A stretch of DNA of 64,000 nt, from the NCBI GenBank assembly GCA_035582835.1, contig JAYKAV010001831.1:628373-692372 (forward strand). Reading direction: 5' to 3'. This document shows positions 11,046-24,500 of this stretch, piece by piece. The translations under genes were made by a program, and so were the position numbers. Numbering within the stretch: position 1 is the first letter of the stretch; each line of letters starts with the position of its first letter. Source of the DNA: Phoebastria nigripes (Eukaryota > Chordata > Aves > Procellariiformes > Diomedeidae). The notes under the pieces are model-generated. The model made no database searches. It was not told the origin of the DNA and was given only the letters and a program-made list of their open reading frames with translations.

Positions 11046-12595
11046 CTCATGAAAGTGCCACTGTTGCATTCAGGAATGAAGCCTTTAGATTGCTCAACTT
11101 TAAACTAGATATTTGGCTTTTCTCTCAGCTCACTTTTCCCACAGCTGTTCAAGGAATTTGTAGTTTTATAGACTAACGCATTCGTTTGCTCCATCAAAAA
11201 CATTAAAAGGAAAAAAACTGCTAAAACTAATTATTAACAAAGTGAAATTGTCTGTGAAAGGAGACAGTGCTACCCCTTGGCCCCCCAGAAGCTCTGAAAA
11301 CTCAATCTTGAGCTCTTCCATTAAGTGTCCTGTGGAGGTGCTTGAAGAAAGTGAGTTAAGAATAGGCCAATGACTATAAATCAGCAGTTTCTTTGAGTAC
11401 CTTAGACCTGTTTTTTAAAAACAAATCAACCATACAATTTGACCTTATCAAGTGTCACAAAAATTAGCATCCTGATGTATCTTTATAGCAGTTCTGTTTT
11501 AAAAGTTCCATTTTGACTATTTTAAGAGAAAGAGGCAAATACATTTTAAAAACTGCTAGCACACCAAAGCCTGTGATTGCATATGAATAATTGGTCATAA
11601 ATGAGGGCAGAAAGGTTGACTTAAAAGATAGGACTGAACTTTTCTGAGGCTGTGAAAATTATGTACACTTTATTACCTTTAAAGGCAATAAAAAGTTGAG
11701 GCAATTAGCAATAGATTTTGAGATGCATTTTCATACCTTCATTTTCTTTAGTCTTTAATTTGCAAGCTTTTGTTGTACCTCAGTTTTGGATATAAAAGGT
11801 AATACGCAGAAGTCAGCCTATAAGGAATCTGGCTTTCCATTCTGCAGAACACTGAGACTTGGTGAAAGATGGAGTTTTGTGCCATAAGATTAGGGTCATC
11901 TGGTTCTGTATTATGGAAGTGTTAAAGTTGCTAGCCTGAATGTTTATGCACCACTGTTAAAAGTACGGAGGAGTTGAAAGCGGAAAAAAAGAAGGAAGCT
12001 CCGTGAAAGTGGCTAGTTTTCAGGTGGTGATTACTGGCATGACTGTCTTCCTATTGTCTTCCTATTCACAGCCAGGTTCCTCCCTCCCTCCCTCTCCCAC
12101 CATGCTTCTGCTGAAATGGTGCGTTCGGCTTTTCCAGTGTATGGTGGGGAGTAGCCAGAGCTGGTGTCAGGACATGCTACTGCTGACCAATTCTGTACAA
12201 AGTGCAGGGCATGAGACTGGCAGAATACAGTGTAATTTTAGATGCCAGTGATGATAACCCCATGTTTATAGGAAGGCCTGACCATGGTAAGGTTTTAATG
12301 CCAACTATTCAACTAGAGCTATTCAAATACAGATCTTTTGCACTAATGTGAACTGACTTACACTACAGTATAGCTTACCGGTAGTGTTATACTCATGACT
12401 CTAACCTACAAGACTTCAAGTGCAGCTTCTTTGTATACCTAGCAGAGTCATCCCCTTAGGGTTTTCACTGTGTGCTACTGGAACAAAGACATATTTGGCC
12501 CCATATTATGTAGTGCTTTTTCAGTAGCATTTCTTCTCTTTAGGGTGCTGTTTAAAAAGAAATGAGTCTGTGTTCAGCAGTATTCTTGTTTTTAT

Positions 12596-12672
12596 TGTAG
12601 TAACGCTGTTAGGCCCTTAGGTAGGCACCACAGTGAAACAGTCCCTGCTCCCATAGAGCTTACATGCTAGCT
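12596..12672 (+). repeat. Second MIR-like SINE fragment
   Basis: AAACAGTCCCTGCTCCCATA and GAGCTTACATGCTAG match the widespread amniote pattern 'cagtccctgccccgaagagcttac'. GTTAGGCCCTTAGGTAGGCAC precedes it in the expected order. Same orientation as the remnant at 8.8 kb. Confidence 0.55.
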
Positions 12673-13140
12673 TTCAGAAGTCAGTTTGATTATAAACTTT
12701 CTTGTACATCCCAAATCTATACATAGGCTCATATGACACTAACTCTGATTTTGGACTTGATTCTAGTGCTTCAAGAAGTCAGCAGCTAGATTTCAAGACC
12801 AGAATCAGACACAACTTGAGTTTGCTGAAGGTATTCCTGACTTTTCTTGCTGCAAGCACAAACAAGCACATGCTGAAGCTCAACATTTCAGAATATTATT
12901 TCACCTGTAACGTGCTGTTTCAAAAACATAAAACTGAAAAAAGAAGCAACCCCTTGCGCATAATACAAAATATACATAATATTTCCGGCATTATTTGCGG
13001 CTGTGCCAACTTAAAAGTGCAATAGACTCACCCATTACAAAAACTGAATTAGCCATTTAAGTATTAATTGTAAAAGAAAAATAAACTAGTAACTTGAAGT
13101 GGTTAGGATACAAAAACCTTACCCATTGCTATGCCTTCCC

Positions 13141-15478
13141 TTTATTTTGGGAAGAAGTATTATGTCCAGGCTGGGGGGAAAATCCTGTTGTCTGGGACAA
13201 AATAAACCCCAGTGAAGACTAGTGAATTGAATCATTGCTACCTGATTGATAAACTGTTAAATCCCCAAAGAAGTTGGATGTCAGATACTGACCTGTACCT
13301 CCCACTGAAGGTGGAAGAAGGAAATCTGGCTGAATGCCTAAATTTCCCTTGCAAGCAGCACCAGAAATGAAAGATGCTGCCATCTGCTGCGTTGTGAAAT
13401 TCCCCCTCTGGCCTGGAGTGCATGACCCTGGTTATGTAGGAGCTTCCCACACATACGGGTGTAGGGTTTTGTTTTCTTCCTCACAAGTTTATACAAGAAT
13501 TGAGGCAGACAAATTTCTATCTTTACTTTCAGAGCATTTGCCCTCAGGGTTTATAATTACAAGTCAAGAGCTTATTCTTTAGCTTTATGCAATTGCTACT
13601 TTTTTTTTTTTTTAAATAATTNTTTTGGTCACAAACTCAGCTGATGGCAACAAGCTTGTTTGACAATCGAGATCAGAATCTGGATTGTTTTTCAGAACGT
13701 TAGAAAAAACCCAAACACCCCAAAACATAACATTTCATAGATACAAAATAAATCCAAAACACTTACAAAACTACACTGAGCACAATCCAGCTGTCACTAC
13801 AAATGAAGCTGTTCTTTGCCAAAGAGATGGTTGTCTCCTGACTGATTACTGATTAAAAAAGACTGAGTAAAACTTTCAAACGTGCTCAAGCCTAGTTTTC
13901 GAAGAGTCCCTCAGAAAATAATCTGAAAGGTACCTAAGCATAATTACAATCTAGCTTTGGGGGAAAGAAAACTTGACTTCGGGTTCTGAATCGGGCACAT
14001 TTAAATGTTTTACTCTTCAAGTAAATCACCTCGAGTTGGAAACGATCTCACTTGCATGGCAGCATACATAAGGACAACACACACATCTTCTCTCACAATC
14101 AATTATAAGCATAACTGCCAGCCATGAAAGAGAAAGGCAGCCAAAAGGCCAATTCCCCTGACTGTTAACCAGCCTTACAGCATGGGCCTTTTTAAGACTG
14201 AGCTTTCATTAAAACCAGGCAGCATAACGGCATGTGATAAACTTGAGGTCTGTAACCAACACAAAGTCACCCAAGTGTTGTGCTCAGAGCTCCCTCCAGA
14301 GCACTACAGTACTTTACTGTATAAAACATAAGTTAACTTCATCAAGACATGGACATGTGGGACCAAATAAAATGTGACAGGTAAGGAGGTCATACTGAAC
14401 TTTGGTCTCTTGGAGGGCACTGAGATGCTAAAGAAACAAGTGCAGTAAACAATTTACAGAGCTTAGATCTTCACTATCCTCTGTCCTAACGTGCGTACTT
14501 CCTCATTCATCATCCCCTTTAGTTCATTTCATGCTCTTAGTCTTGCAAAATCTTTCAGTACAGAATTAAAGGCAAGATCTTGACTGTCTTCCCTATTTAC
14601 GTCAAAAGCCAAACTGATGTCAGAGGGACTGCGAGCGTAAAGCCCAGTGTAACAGCAGTGGTAGTGCTTCTTGAGATTGGAAAACCAATCATAACGTTGC
14701 AGAGAACATGCTGTAAGTGATTACAAAATTCATATTTTCTTCTCAGAGAGAAAGTATGCAGAAGGCAGTTACACATACCATTTGGCAATACTTCCCCAAA
14801 ACAATGTACTTCAGTAATTTAGTTGTGACCTTAGTGCAAGGAATATGGTGACTTTTGGAACAGTTTGCCCATCCAGTTGTCCTGTAGCACCCAGACAGAC
14901 ATCTTCACACGCAGTTCCCACTTTATAGATTAGTTAAGACAAAGGTTTGCTGGTGCAAATTATTTCTCTAAAACAATAAGGATGGAGCTAGTCAATGAAA
15001 AAACGAGTTTTCTTCTCCCAGTCTGGAAGCAGTATTCACCACACATTCATCATCAGCTTAATAGAAAATGTCCTTTACACATATGGTACTTGTCAACTGA
15101 ATTACGAACTGATGCTGTTCCACAATAATCTGAAATAAATTGCTCTGTTTCACTCTGCAGTGGATCAGGAGAAGGGTTGCTGGCACAATATGTTACTGTA
15201 AACTCCGGACCTGCCAGTTCTAAGGGCTAAGTTTGTTTGAAAGGCAAAAATTTACAAGAAAAGGCACTATAAATCATTTTTGAAAAAACCAAACTGTCCT
15301 GCAGTTACTCTTATAATAGAGTAGAATCTGTAAAATATTTTCATCTATAAAAAGACACTTTCATTAAAAATGTTTAAATGTTACTAAGCTTTAAGGCACT
15401 CCAGCTGAAGAACTGACTGGATCACAACTACTGTTGGTGGCTCAGATCTCCTCTCTTTATCTACATAACTCATCATCT
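13141..15478 (-). other. ITGA2: Probable ITGA2 3'UTR, ending at AATAAA (minus) 13141-13146
   Basis: After the TGA at 15479-15481 the first canonical AATAAA I find on the minus strand is at 13141-13146, giving a 3'UTR of about 2.3 kb. Human ITGA2 also has a long 3'UTR. A T-run on the plus strand at 13600-13613 and a single N at 13622 lie inside. The extent is inferred from this hexamer only. Confidence 0.45.
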
Positions 15479-15568
15479 TCAGTCTTTGTCCTTTGTGAGT
15501 TCTGTAATTTCATCGACATCTTCTATATCCTGTGTCATTTTCTCATACTGTCTCTTGAAGAAGCCAAG
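15479..15568 (-). CDS. ITGA2: ITGA2 exon 30 (cytoplasmic tail)
   Basis: Encodes LGFFKRQYEKMTQDIEDVD and on to KDKD-TGA, 29 residues (1126-1154). GFFKR is the membrane-proximal clasp shared by integrin alpha subunits. The human tail ends ELSS; here it ends ELTKDKD, two residues longer. Acceptor TTCTCACAG. Confidence 0.95.
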   Translation of the reverse strand, partial: LGFFKRQYEKMTQDIEDVDEITELTKDKD

Positions 15569-18500
15569 CTGTGAGAAGTATTAAAGTAACACCACATCGC
15601 AGTGAGTCATTGATAGTTATATTTCTCAGCTAAGCTAAATAGTGTGATGGTAGAAATGCACATGTGTGCATGCACACACATACAGTGTTTGATCTGTAGA
15701 TAATTCCTAACTCTAAAATGAAAGGAGCTGGGCCTTAAACTCCTGCCTGGTGTGACTAAATCCCAGAACAGCAGTGCTGAGTAGCCAGTTGTGTCCCTGC
15801 CAAGATACAGGCATCTCCATGCTGCCTTGATGTGCCAAGGAGCCCTTCAAGCACCAATGCCCTGGCACACAGAAAAACTTTTCTCTCCCCTTAATCTAGG
15901 TATCCTCTGTGAATGACTTTTTGCCCTCACCCTTCTCTGGTCTCTTTTTGTCTGTTCAGTGTATATTCTCTCCATCCTTGCTTCTAATCCCCAGCCTTGC
16001 CCACTGGGAATATCGTGGGAGTTCAGAGCCCAGCTGGGGAGTTACGGAAGGAGGCAGGCAGCGTCAAAAGGAAAAAAGTAAATGCCACAGCCCCTGTTTT
16101 GAACCATTGGAAACTCATATCATCTTCACGTTGCCAATTTCTGTGGGGATCCATTTCAGAATTTTGATTTTTAAAGCCCTTCTAAATGATCCCATCAAGG
16201 GTGCAATGCCAATGCAGTATTATTCATACCACCAAACTGCATGTGCGCTTTTGTTCAGCACCGGAGAAGAGAGATTCCAAAGACAATAGCCCAAATGTAT
16301 TTATCCCTTTCTGCTTTTCTTTTTAAGAATATAAACACCTACTTACTTTCCACAAAACGGCAACCAATACTAACAGCAAGAGGAGTCCAGCCAATATACT
16401 GCCAATCACAACACCAACGGGTATCTCGGCTTTCTCATCCGGCTTCATTATTGTAACTGGGATCTGAAAGCAGAGAGGTTGTGCATTAGGGGTTAATGTT
16501 AACTGCATATAAAGCAGGATTTGTAAGCCAAATACTTCACTACTCAAGAATAGCTGGACTGCACACATGACTGGAACACACCAGGCAATTACAGCCCTTT
16601 CACTGGTGTCCACAGGTACCTCATTGCACCACCATGGCACACAGCAGTGCCAGTTAAGGATGAGGGGTCCTCATCACTCTTGGCCATACACAACAGGCAG
16701 AGAAGCAATCTCTTCCTGCCAGCTTTCTGCCTCTCCAATAACAGGAGGTCTTTCAGAGTTGTTCCCGTAGTGCAAGGACACACCATCACTAGGTAAACCA
16801 GACATGCTTACATGCAGGCGGGGAATAGCCTGGTGTAGAGCACCATCTGCTCAAAACAGACTTCTGCTGCATCAGCTGGAGAAGAGCTGCTTCCAACCAA
16901 GCATTGTCAGAGCCTGTTATCTGTGGTGGGCAGCTGTAGGAGGCAATACTAATCATGGAGGCCAGACACCATCATGCTCTCACTGCATCTGCTGAAATTT
17001 CTCCCCTCCTGCTGGGCAGGTACCTCTGTCTCCTTTGTCTGCTGTTCCTACCTTCTGGGAAACAACTAACAACTTGTTAGATCTTCTTACGTTAATCTGT
17101 GTTCTCCTGAGTCAACTGCATGAATTTGCTGTAAGGTGTATGGGTCAAACAGAAGCGTTTCTAGCTCATCTATACTTCCTGAACTACAAGCAATACCAGA
17201 GAGCTTCCAGAACGGCATCTGGAAGTTAGTTTTCAGGTGATACCATATCTAGTTGGATTGGGTATGACCAACTATACAGTTACGTATAACATAGTTGCTC
17301 AGGGAGACATTGCTGTAATATTTATGAACTGTCAAATCTTTGGATTTAATCTTGGAACGACATGCATTTAGCATGAAGGTTTTTTTTCCTTCCTGAAACA
17401 TGATAAAAGAAGTCACGTTGGTTTACTTTCTCAGGGTTGCTTGCTCAGTGCATTTGTCTGGTGTAATTTAATCTTAAGCTTTCTGGGAAACTTGCACTGG
17501 ACTTACATCTCAGTGATTTAAGTCATTTCTGCTGGAAGGCTTCAGTGTTGTGCTAGGTGTGGCTATGTGTATTCATTTCACTGAGGCAGGATGGCTTTGT
17601 TTATTTTCTAACCGAATGGCCATAATGATGATTATAGCAGGTTAACGTTCTGTCCTCCAGCTGGCAGTCCTTTCCAACTTGGAAAAAATCTGAAAGCTTT
17701 TACGCAAAGATACCTAAGCAGCTTCCCCACATAGCATCACAAGGCAATATTAATTCATTCGGTTACACAGCAACCCAGCTCATCCAAACTAAAGAGCCAG
17801 TCATCTCATATGTATGTGCAGTTTGCCTAGTAATGCTTTCTCCATTAGATTAACAGTGAAGTGGCACTGTTGGAGAGGTAAATCGATGCCTAAGAGCAAG
17901 TATCTTCCCTGAAGTGGTCAGTAAGACACCATGGCTGGGATTCACCTCATCTAGTGTTATATGTACAATATAGTTCCTTGGCTTCCAATGGAGAAGGATA
18001 GGCTCTTTTAGGGCCTAATTCACCCTACTTATTTTCAGGATCATCTTTAAAATGAGATTAATTCCATCTCAGAAATACCTATTCTTTTTACGGATTAGGG
18101 TTTATAGAAGGGCTAACTCTGATGTGGATGACTAATATGGATATTAAGTTGGATGAATCCTACCACCCTCATCTAAAATAAGAGGGTAAGTAGGGAAATA
18201 AACTCAGATTGCTTCTGCACGGTCCTATCCCCAAGGAAGTGTGAAGGGCAAAGACTGGGTATCGCTGCTGGCCTGCCAAGAAGTATATGCAGTGCTGGGC
18301 ACTGACTCTCTCACTGAAGCGTCAAAGCAAACTGTCTGCCCTAGGAAGAGTGTACCTCTACCAGCTGGCACATTTTCCAAGACGTCTCACAGGGCAAGAG
18401 GCTATCAAGTAAGGATCGGGCTGTAAACCTCACCAAAAGCCACTGTGTTTCTTAGGAGCCCTGTGGATAACTTTCAGGGTCTGTTCAGCCACTGCCTTAG

Positions 18501-21500
18501 CTGTAAAAGTCCCAGCTGCAGATGTTTCAATGACTGGCTGAGGAATTACCTTTTATTTGTCAACTGGCTTAATCAACAGTCATCTGAATAATTAATTCTG
18601 GTTCTCCTGAAATCACCAACAGAACTGCTGGTAATGTAAATTTGGCAGTATCGTGCTCCAACTGTGCAAAAATACCTAGTAATACATGGTTTATGAGCTA
18701 CCTAAAAAGCCTGTGCAATTAATACACAATGCACATATTCCAATTAATGAGTTTCATCTCCTAGCAGAAATAATACCATGCCGCAAAGCTGAGGCACTCA
18801 GCACATTTCAAATACAGGCATGTAATATTTCTGCAAAAACATGGCATTATTTCCAGAACTACACATATATTCCCTTTGCTTCTTCAGGCACTGGAGGTTT
18901 CCCTGAATACAAATGGGTCTATTTAGAGGTTCTTCACAAGAAATGGAGTGATCCATGAGAAAACAGTGACAAAAAATAGTACTGAATTATGGTCTTATTT
19001 CCACATTGAGATAGATCAATCAATAACCGCCTTCGTACATATTTAACTGAATTTTCCTTTGCCTGTGAATGGATTATGCTACACATTCTCACAGATATTT
19101 GACTCCCTTACTAACTTGCATTTTGGTCTTCAATGGCCTTGGTTATTTTTATGGATAGAACAGGCTGGTAAATCCTGTAAAAATAAATCTAAACTTAGTA
19201 TTGCAAATGGAAGAGTGTTCCTCTATAGATAGGCCAAGAGAACAAGGTATCTTTTTATTACAACAGCACCACAGCGCTAATGTATTCTTCAAGTCTTGTT
19301 TATGTTTGTGTGTAGCAGATGGAAACCTTGGGAAAAGGATTCTACACTAATAAAGCGGTGGTTTGAAGACTTTTCTTGAGATGAGCTGTGTCTATATTGT
19401 CCATATGACAGCCATTCCAAATGCAAAAAATACTCCACATTCTTTTACAAATGAGATTAAGTATATTTGCTGGAGACCTGTGCCAAACATCTGTCTGCAA
19501 ACATCAAACCAAATACACTTACAGAAGTAAGACTGTAAATCAGATTTGTGAAAATGTTTCCCAGAGCTCATTTATCTACAACAATTAATTCCATTGCAGA
19601 AAGAAGTCCAAATTTTGATCTTTTCGTGAAAAGGAAGCTAAATGAATTGCAGAAGTTTCTAACTGAGTTTTGCTGATAGTTCTACAATCTATTTGAGATC
19701 TACAATTTTAACTAAGTCAGGTTTATGTAGCAGTTGGCTGAAATGAAAACACTTCAGTAACTTAAGGGAGGTTGTATATAGCCAAAAGGATACATTAGTT
19801 CATATAAATAATAAAAAACATAATCAAATGTCATCAGAGTTTGTAATTTGCTATGTACTTCTAAAGGACACTGAAAATTAAATATTATCACTTTAATACA
19901 GTAAAAGATCGAGAAGTTGAACAAATGTACTTATCTATCACTTACAGTTAGGGTATTCTCTCCAATTACAAATAACTCAGGGTTATGCGTATCAATTTTT
20001 GCCTCTGCAGAGAGTTGTAATGTCTGGAAAGTTAACTGAAAGAGAAGATTAAAAAAAAAGTGTAAAGCTCTATTACAGGGCAAATTGATTAGAATGTAGA
20101 CATCCTAAAATAATTCTCTTGCTTTGAAATGAAGACTTCAGAACCAGAAAAAAAATCACAGTATTAAGAAAATTAAAATGATCTCTTTAGTTGTCCCAAG
20201 CTAACATGTCTATGAAAATAATAATGTATCAGTAATACAGACTTAATTTTGCTGTTCTTACTTATTAGCAATGAAACTAGAGAACTGGCTTTTTTTCTTT
20301 AACATACAGTTCAAGCAAAACAGGAGGAGTTGATTATATATCCATTTTTATAGTTATTTCAAAGCTGTCACTGCTGCTAGCAGGGAAGAGATGGAGGGAA
20401 AAATAACGTGAGAAAGGGAGAAATAGCTCAGCAACAAAAGGCAGATGGGGATATCTCTCTGGCATTTGAAAGTAATGGAAACTGGATGTTCTTTCCTTTT
20501 TTTCCCCCCTCACCTCTGTCCAATGCTTCTGTTTTTCCCCATTTATTTTTTCCTATCACTATCTGTTCCTCTCCACTGCTCAAATTCTGACTTCGCTCCC
20601 TCAGCTTAAACAAAGACGATGACAAAAATCTTAAGCCAATTCCCATTTGAAAAGGGACCTTGTGCCAGATCCCACTTCCCTCTGTGCACGTGTCAAGAGG
20701 AGAGGAGCATGGCTGTGCAGACACTGCTAGCTCACCACTGCTCTTCTCCCCGTGCGGCGGGCACGGAGAGCCCCGTTTCCTATAGCACCACCGGGAAGGG
20801 CCTCAGGTTCATGGGAGCATGGGAGCACTCACCAGCCATACCAAATGCAATGCCTGCTCTGTCATTTTGCCTCCTCAGCCATTTCTCTGTGGCAGGGCCA
20901 GGTTTGGTGGGCTTGACACAGGGAACATGAGCAACCGTGGGTCCGCAGCAGCCGACACACACGGAATTGACCGTCCCTGCAGCATACAGTTATCGCATGC
21001 CTGCACTGTGGCCATCTGCCCAAGTGGTCTGTCCTGTGCTCCTAAATGTTTAGAAACCTGCCTGAGCGCTATTCAAAGCACCTTGTTAATTCCTAAACAC
21101 ATCTTTCTTTGCTTTGCTTAGCAGGTACCGGCAAGCCTGCTATCCCCTTCTTGGACAATGACTGATTGCCACTAAATAAAAAGGCTGATTATGTGCATTA
21201 TTGAGTGCTCGCAAGATTATTTGCACTGAACATTGACAATCAAATAGAAAATAACAAAATGGGAGATGAGAGGAAAACTGTGACATGCGATCTTTCCTTC
21301 CCATCACCCAGTGGTAAACAAATTATTTCCACTCACTTTCTTGCAAGGGTAGTAACCTTTTGTTCAGGTCTCCACCTTCTGCATACCTGACAGCACTAAC
21401 AAGGGTTTGATTTGAAAAATACAGACTTCAAAGACAGACAGATGCTTTCCTTCACACACTTGCATAAGTCTATTACATTATCAGCCTGACCTTTTCCTTT

Positions 21501-24500
21501 TAAGAGCTGAATACTAAAGCTGACAACAGCCCTGCTGTTAAATGTCAATACCTGCCATAAGACTCGCCAGACAAACTAAGGAGACTGCGTCATGTTCCTG
21601 ATGCTCTAGGCAAACTCAGGACTCCAAGATAGTTTGGTTGGTTGCCTAGCTAAGAAGCAAACATGGTCTCATTTCAAAAGTCTGGTAATTCATGATGAGT
21701 TATATCCTGGAGGACACATGGTGATTTAAAATGGGAAAGTCAAGATATTATTGATGGATATTTTTAAGCATCCTGTAGGTCTTCAAAGCAAGGACTGTTT
21801 CCTTGACACCAAGTCTAATAAAAACAAAAAAATCAATTAAAAAAAATTTCCACACCTCCTCTAACAAATATAACTGGCAGCACTAACAGGCTTTTGATAT
21901 TTTGATGTGACTTAAAATGATCACTAGGTAGGCTGTGATGTTCAAAAGCTAAAAGCAACATTATTTTCCAGGCTCTGATGATACTGTACTCTGCTGTCCT
22001 ATGTTGAGTTTTGTGGAAACTGTAGTTCCCCTTGAATGAATTTAACAGATGCAGAAAATGTTTTTTGCAGCTGTGAAGATTGCATTATCACAGCATTTTC
22101 TTAGGTTTTGTGCTGGACTGAAGGTTATAAGCTCCATTATGCAGCCTCGCTACTTACTTTACTTTTAGATTCAAGTTTTCAATCTGGAAAAACACACACA
22201 ACAATGTAAAGTAAAGGAAGGTCTTTCTAGATTGGAAGGTCTCTTTATTGAACTTTGAAAAAATATCAGGAGTTAGGAAATATTTAAGTATTGGATCCTT
22301 CATGAAGGTGCAGCTGATACTCACAGCAGCAAAGGTTCCGTTCCAGATTCGGGTGGACACGTTCACAAAGTACTCTCCCTTCAGCATAACGTCTTCCAGT
22401 TTGCATGCGATGGTACTGCACTTCACATTCTTACAGTTCTTCCAGGGGAAACAGCAAGGAGAGGCAATAGCATGCATTAAAAAATACACCTTAACAAATG
22501 TTCTTTCAACATCCAGATATTTTGCCCTTGCCTTTGCCATTCTGTGCATACAAATTAAATGCTCGCAGGCTGTGAAGAACATGCACCTTTTCTTCTATCT
22601 AAGGCAGATGCAGTATGTGTGAGAACATCCATAGGCTGCATTCCTGCACTGTGAATGAAGAATGCCACCCTCACCACAGCTGTCCCCACAGGTACAGCAG
22701 TGGGCTTGTAAGGATCAGCTCTGTGCCCCTGTACTGCGGTACTGCAGCCCTGAGTCTTACTCACCAGCTCTTTGGAAGCTCTGAAGTTCTCTTTCGTGAA
22801 AGATGCAGAATAAGGTCTTTTCCGTATTTGCAGTGGATTTATCTGAGCTTGACAAGTAACACCTCTGGCCTAGGAAAGATGGCAGGAAAGAAATTGGATG
22901 ACATTGTACTCAGGAGTTTATAGTCATCATAACAATATATATTTCTGGGATGAGATGATGGCTGTGAAAGGCTAGATTGTGAATTATATAACACTGGATT
23001 CTTTAGGAAACTAAGAGACTGTATGTGGGTTTGGTCAGAATGAAATGCCTCTTACAGTAATTTCTTTCCCCCCACATTGACCTGAAGGGTTTGTCCTGAT
23101 CTGAAAATCCATTTTTACTATAGCCTTCCCAGGAACTTGGAGAAGGATGTAGCTGAAGAGTTCCAGAGTCACATGAAAAGTCAGCCGTTGACCATAAAGA
23201 TGATCCACATCTGCCAAGTAATAGACTAGTGTACTGCTGACATCGAGGTCCTACCCCTTCCCTTTATGAGGAAGGGACAAGGAGAAAGGGCATAGATTCT
23301 CTGACTCTCAGCCACACTATGAGGGAAATAATTGATGTTTATGGTACTGATTAAACCCCAGAACACAGCAGTTTATGTAGTTCAGTTCTTCACCTGATCT
23401 GTGGTGACTGCAGTTAGGTATATCAGTGGGTTGTCTTTGCTGGTCAATTCTGGAAGATAGATTTTTACAGATGCCATCTTTACTGGAATACTTCCTGTTG
23501 TTACCTGCAAAGCAAATAACTCACAATAAATTCAGGTAGCTATACTTACATATGCATAAATTATTTGATATAGCAAGAAAATCAGAAATTATGGATGAGT
23601 ATGGAAGAACTGAACTCCTTTTGCATCAATGTTTGTTGTACTAAGACACTTACTAGGGTAGTAATTACATTATGGCAATAGTAAAGCAGTAAGTGTACTG
23701 TATAGCTTCAGGTCCCTGTCTGTTTCCTTAGCAAAGCTTGTATTAACTGCATGAAATATGTTTTGAAAAGCAAATATTCTGCCACAGCCAATAAGCCTGT
23801 TATTTAGTCCTTTAGAGTAGCAGTTATAGGAATGTAAATGGAACATAATTTAAGTTTCTTCCACGTTGCATATTTGGATCTAAGTTTTTCTGACTTATGT
23901 AATAAATGCTGTGATCTGGCTAGTTCTTGCATCTGGTTTGAGCGCTTAACCCTTGCCAACCTTCAAGTTCAAAGTCCAAGCCTGCAAAGACTTGTTTTCC
24001 TTTATCAAGTCAGCAGAAGACAAACACGCTTTGTGAAAAAACAGTCTAAGTTGGCCTAAAGTTAAGCATTAACCACCTTCTAAATATGTAAACAGTGCAG
24101 GACCAATCCCTCCCCCATTCTACTAGTGCAGTAAGTGCAAATTTCATCCTTAACCTCATAAAGACTGTAAGCATTTATCCTCCAGCTATTTGCAATTTTT
24201 TTTTCTTACTTGACTGATTCAAAGGCATCAAAATCAGACAGTGAAATCAGGAATGTTTTTTCAACTATGTTTTGGGACCAGGCTACAGGAGGAGGTAAGG
24301 CAGCTTCTCAAACCAGAACCAGAAACATTTACTAACCTTAACTGAGAAGTTGAACGTGGGGCCAATATCTTCAAAATTATTCACAGTGGAAGGAATGTTA
24401 TGACCAGAGTATACTTCGTAAAAGTTGATGTTGGCAAGCCTAACAACCATAAAACAATACATTTCAATTTGGCAGCTGCTTTGAAAACATATGTTACTGG

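Larger units (their letters stand above)
7740..13130. other. Interval between MOCS2 and ITGA2 3' ends
   Basis: About 5.4 kb with no recognised gene on either strand. It contains two MIR-like SINE remnants (8764-9010 and 12596-12672) and a GC-rich patch at 10903-11045. The rest is AT-rich single-copy-looking sequence and may include alternative 3'UTR of MOCS2. Confidence 0.7.

Noticed and set aside
17930..18220. Possible old dispersed repeat in intron 28
   Set aside because: Wording resembles sequence seen in reptile genomes, but I could not place it in a family with confidence.
22154..22622. Open frames of 142 and 124 codons
   Set aside because: The minus frame is ITGA2 exon 27 read through into its flanking introns; the plus frame is its shadow.
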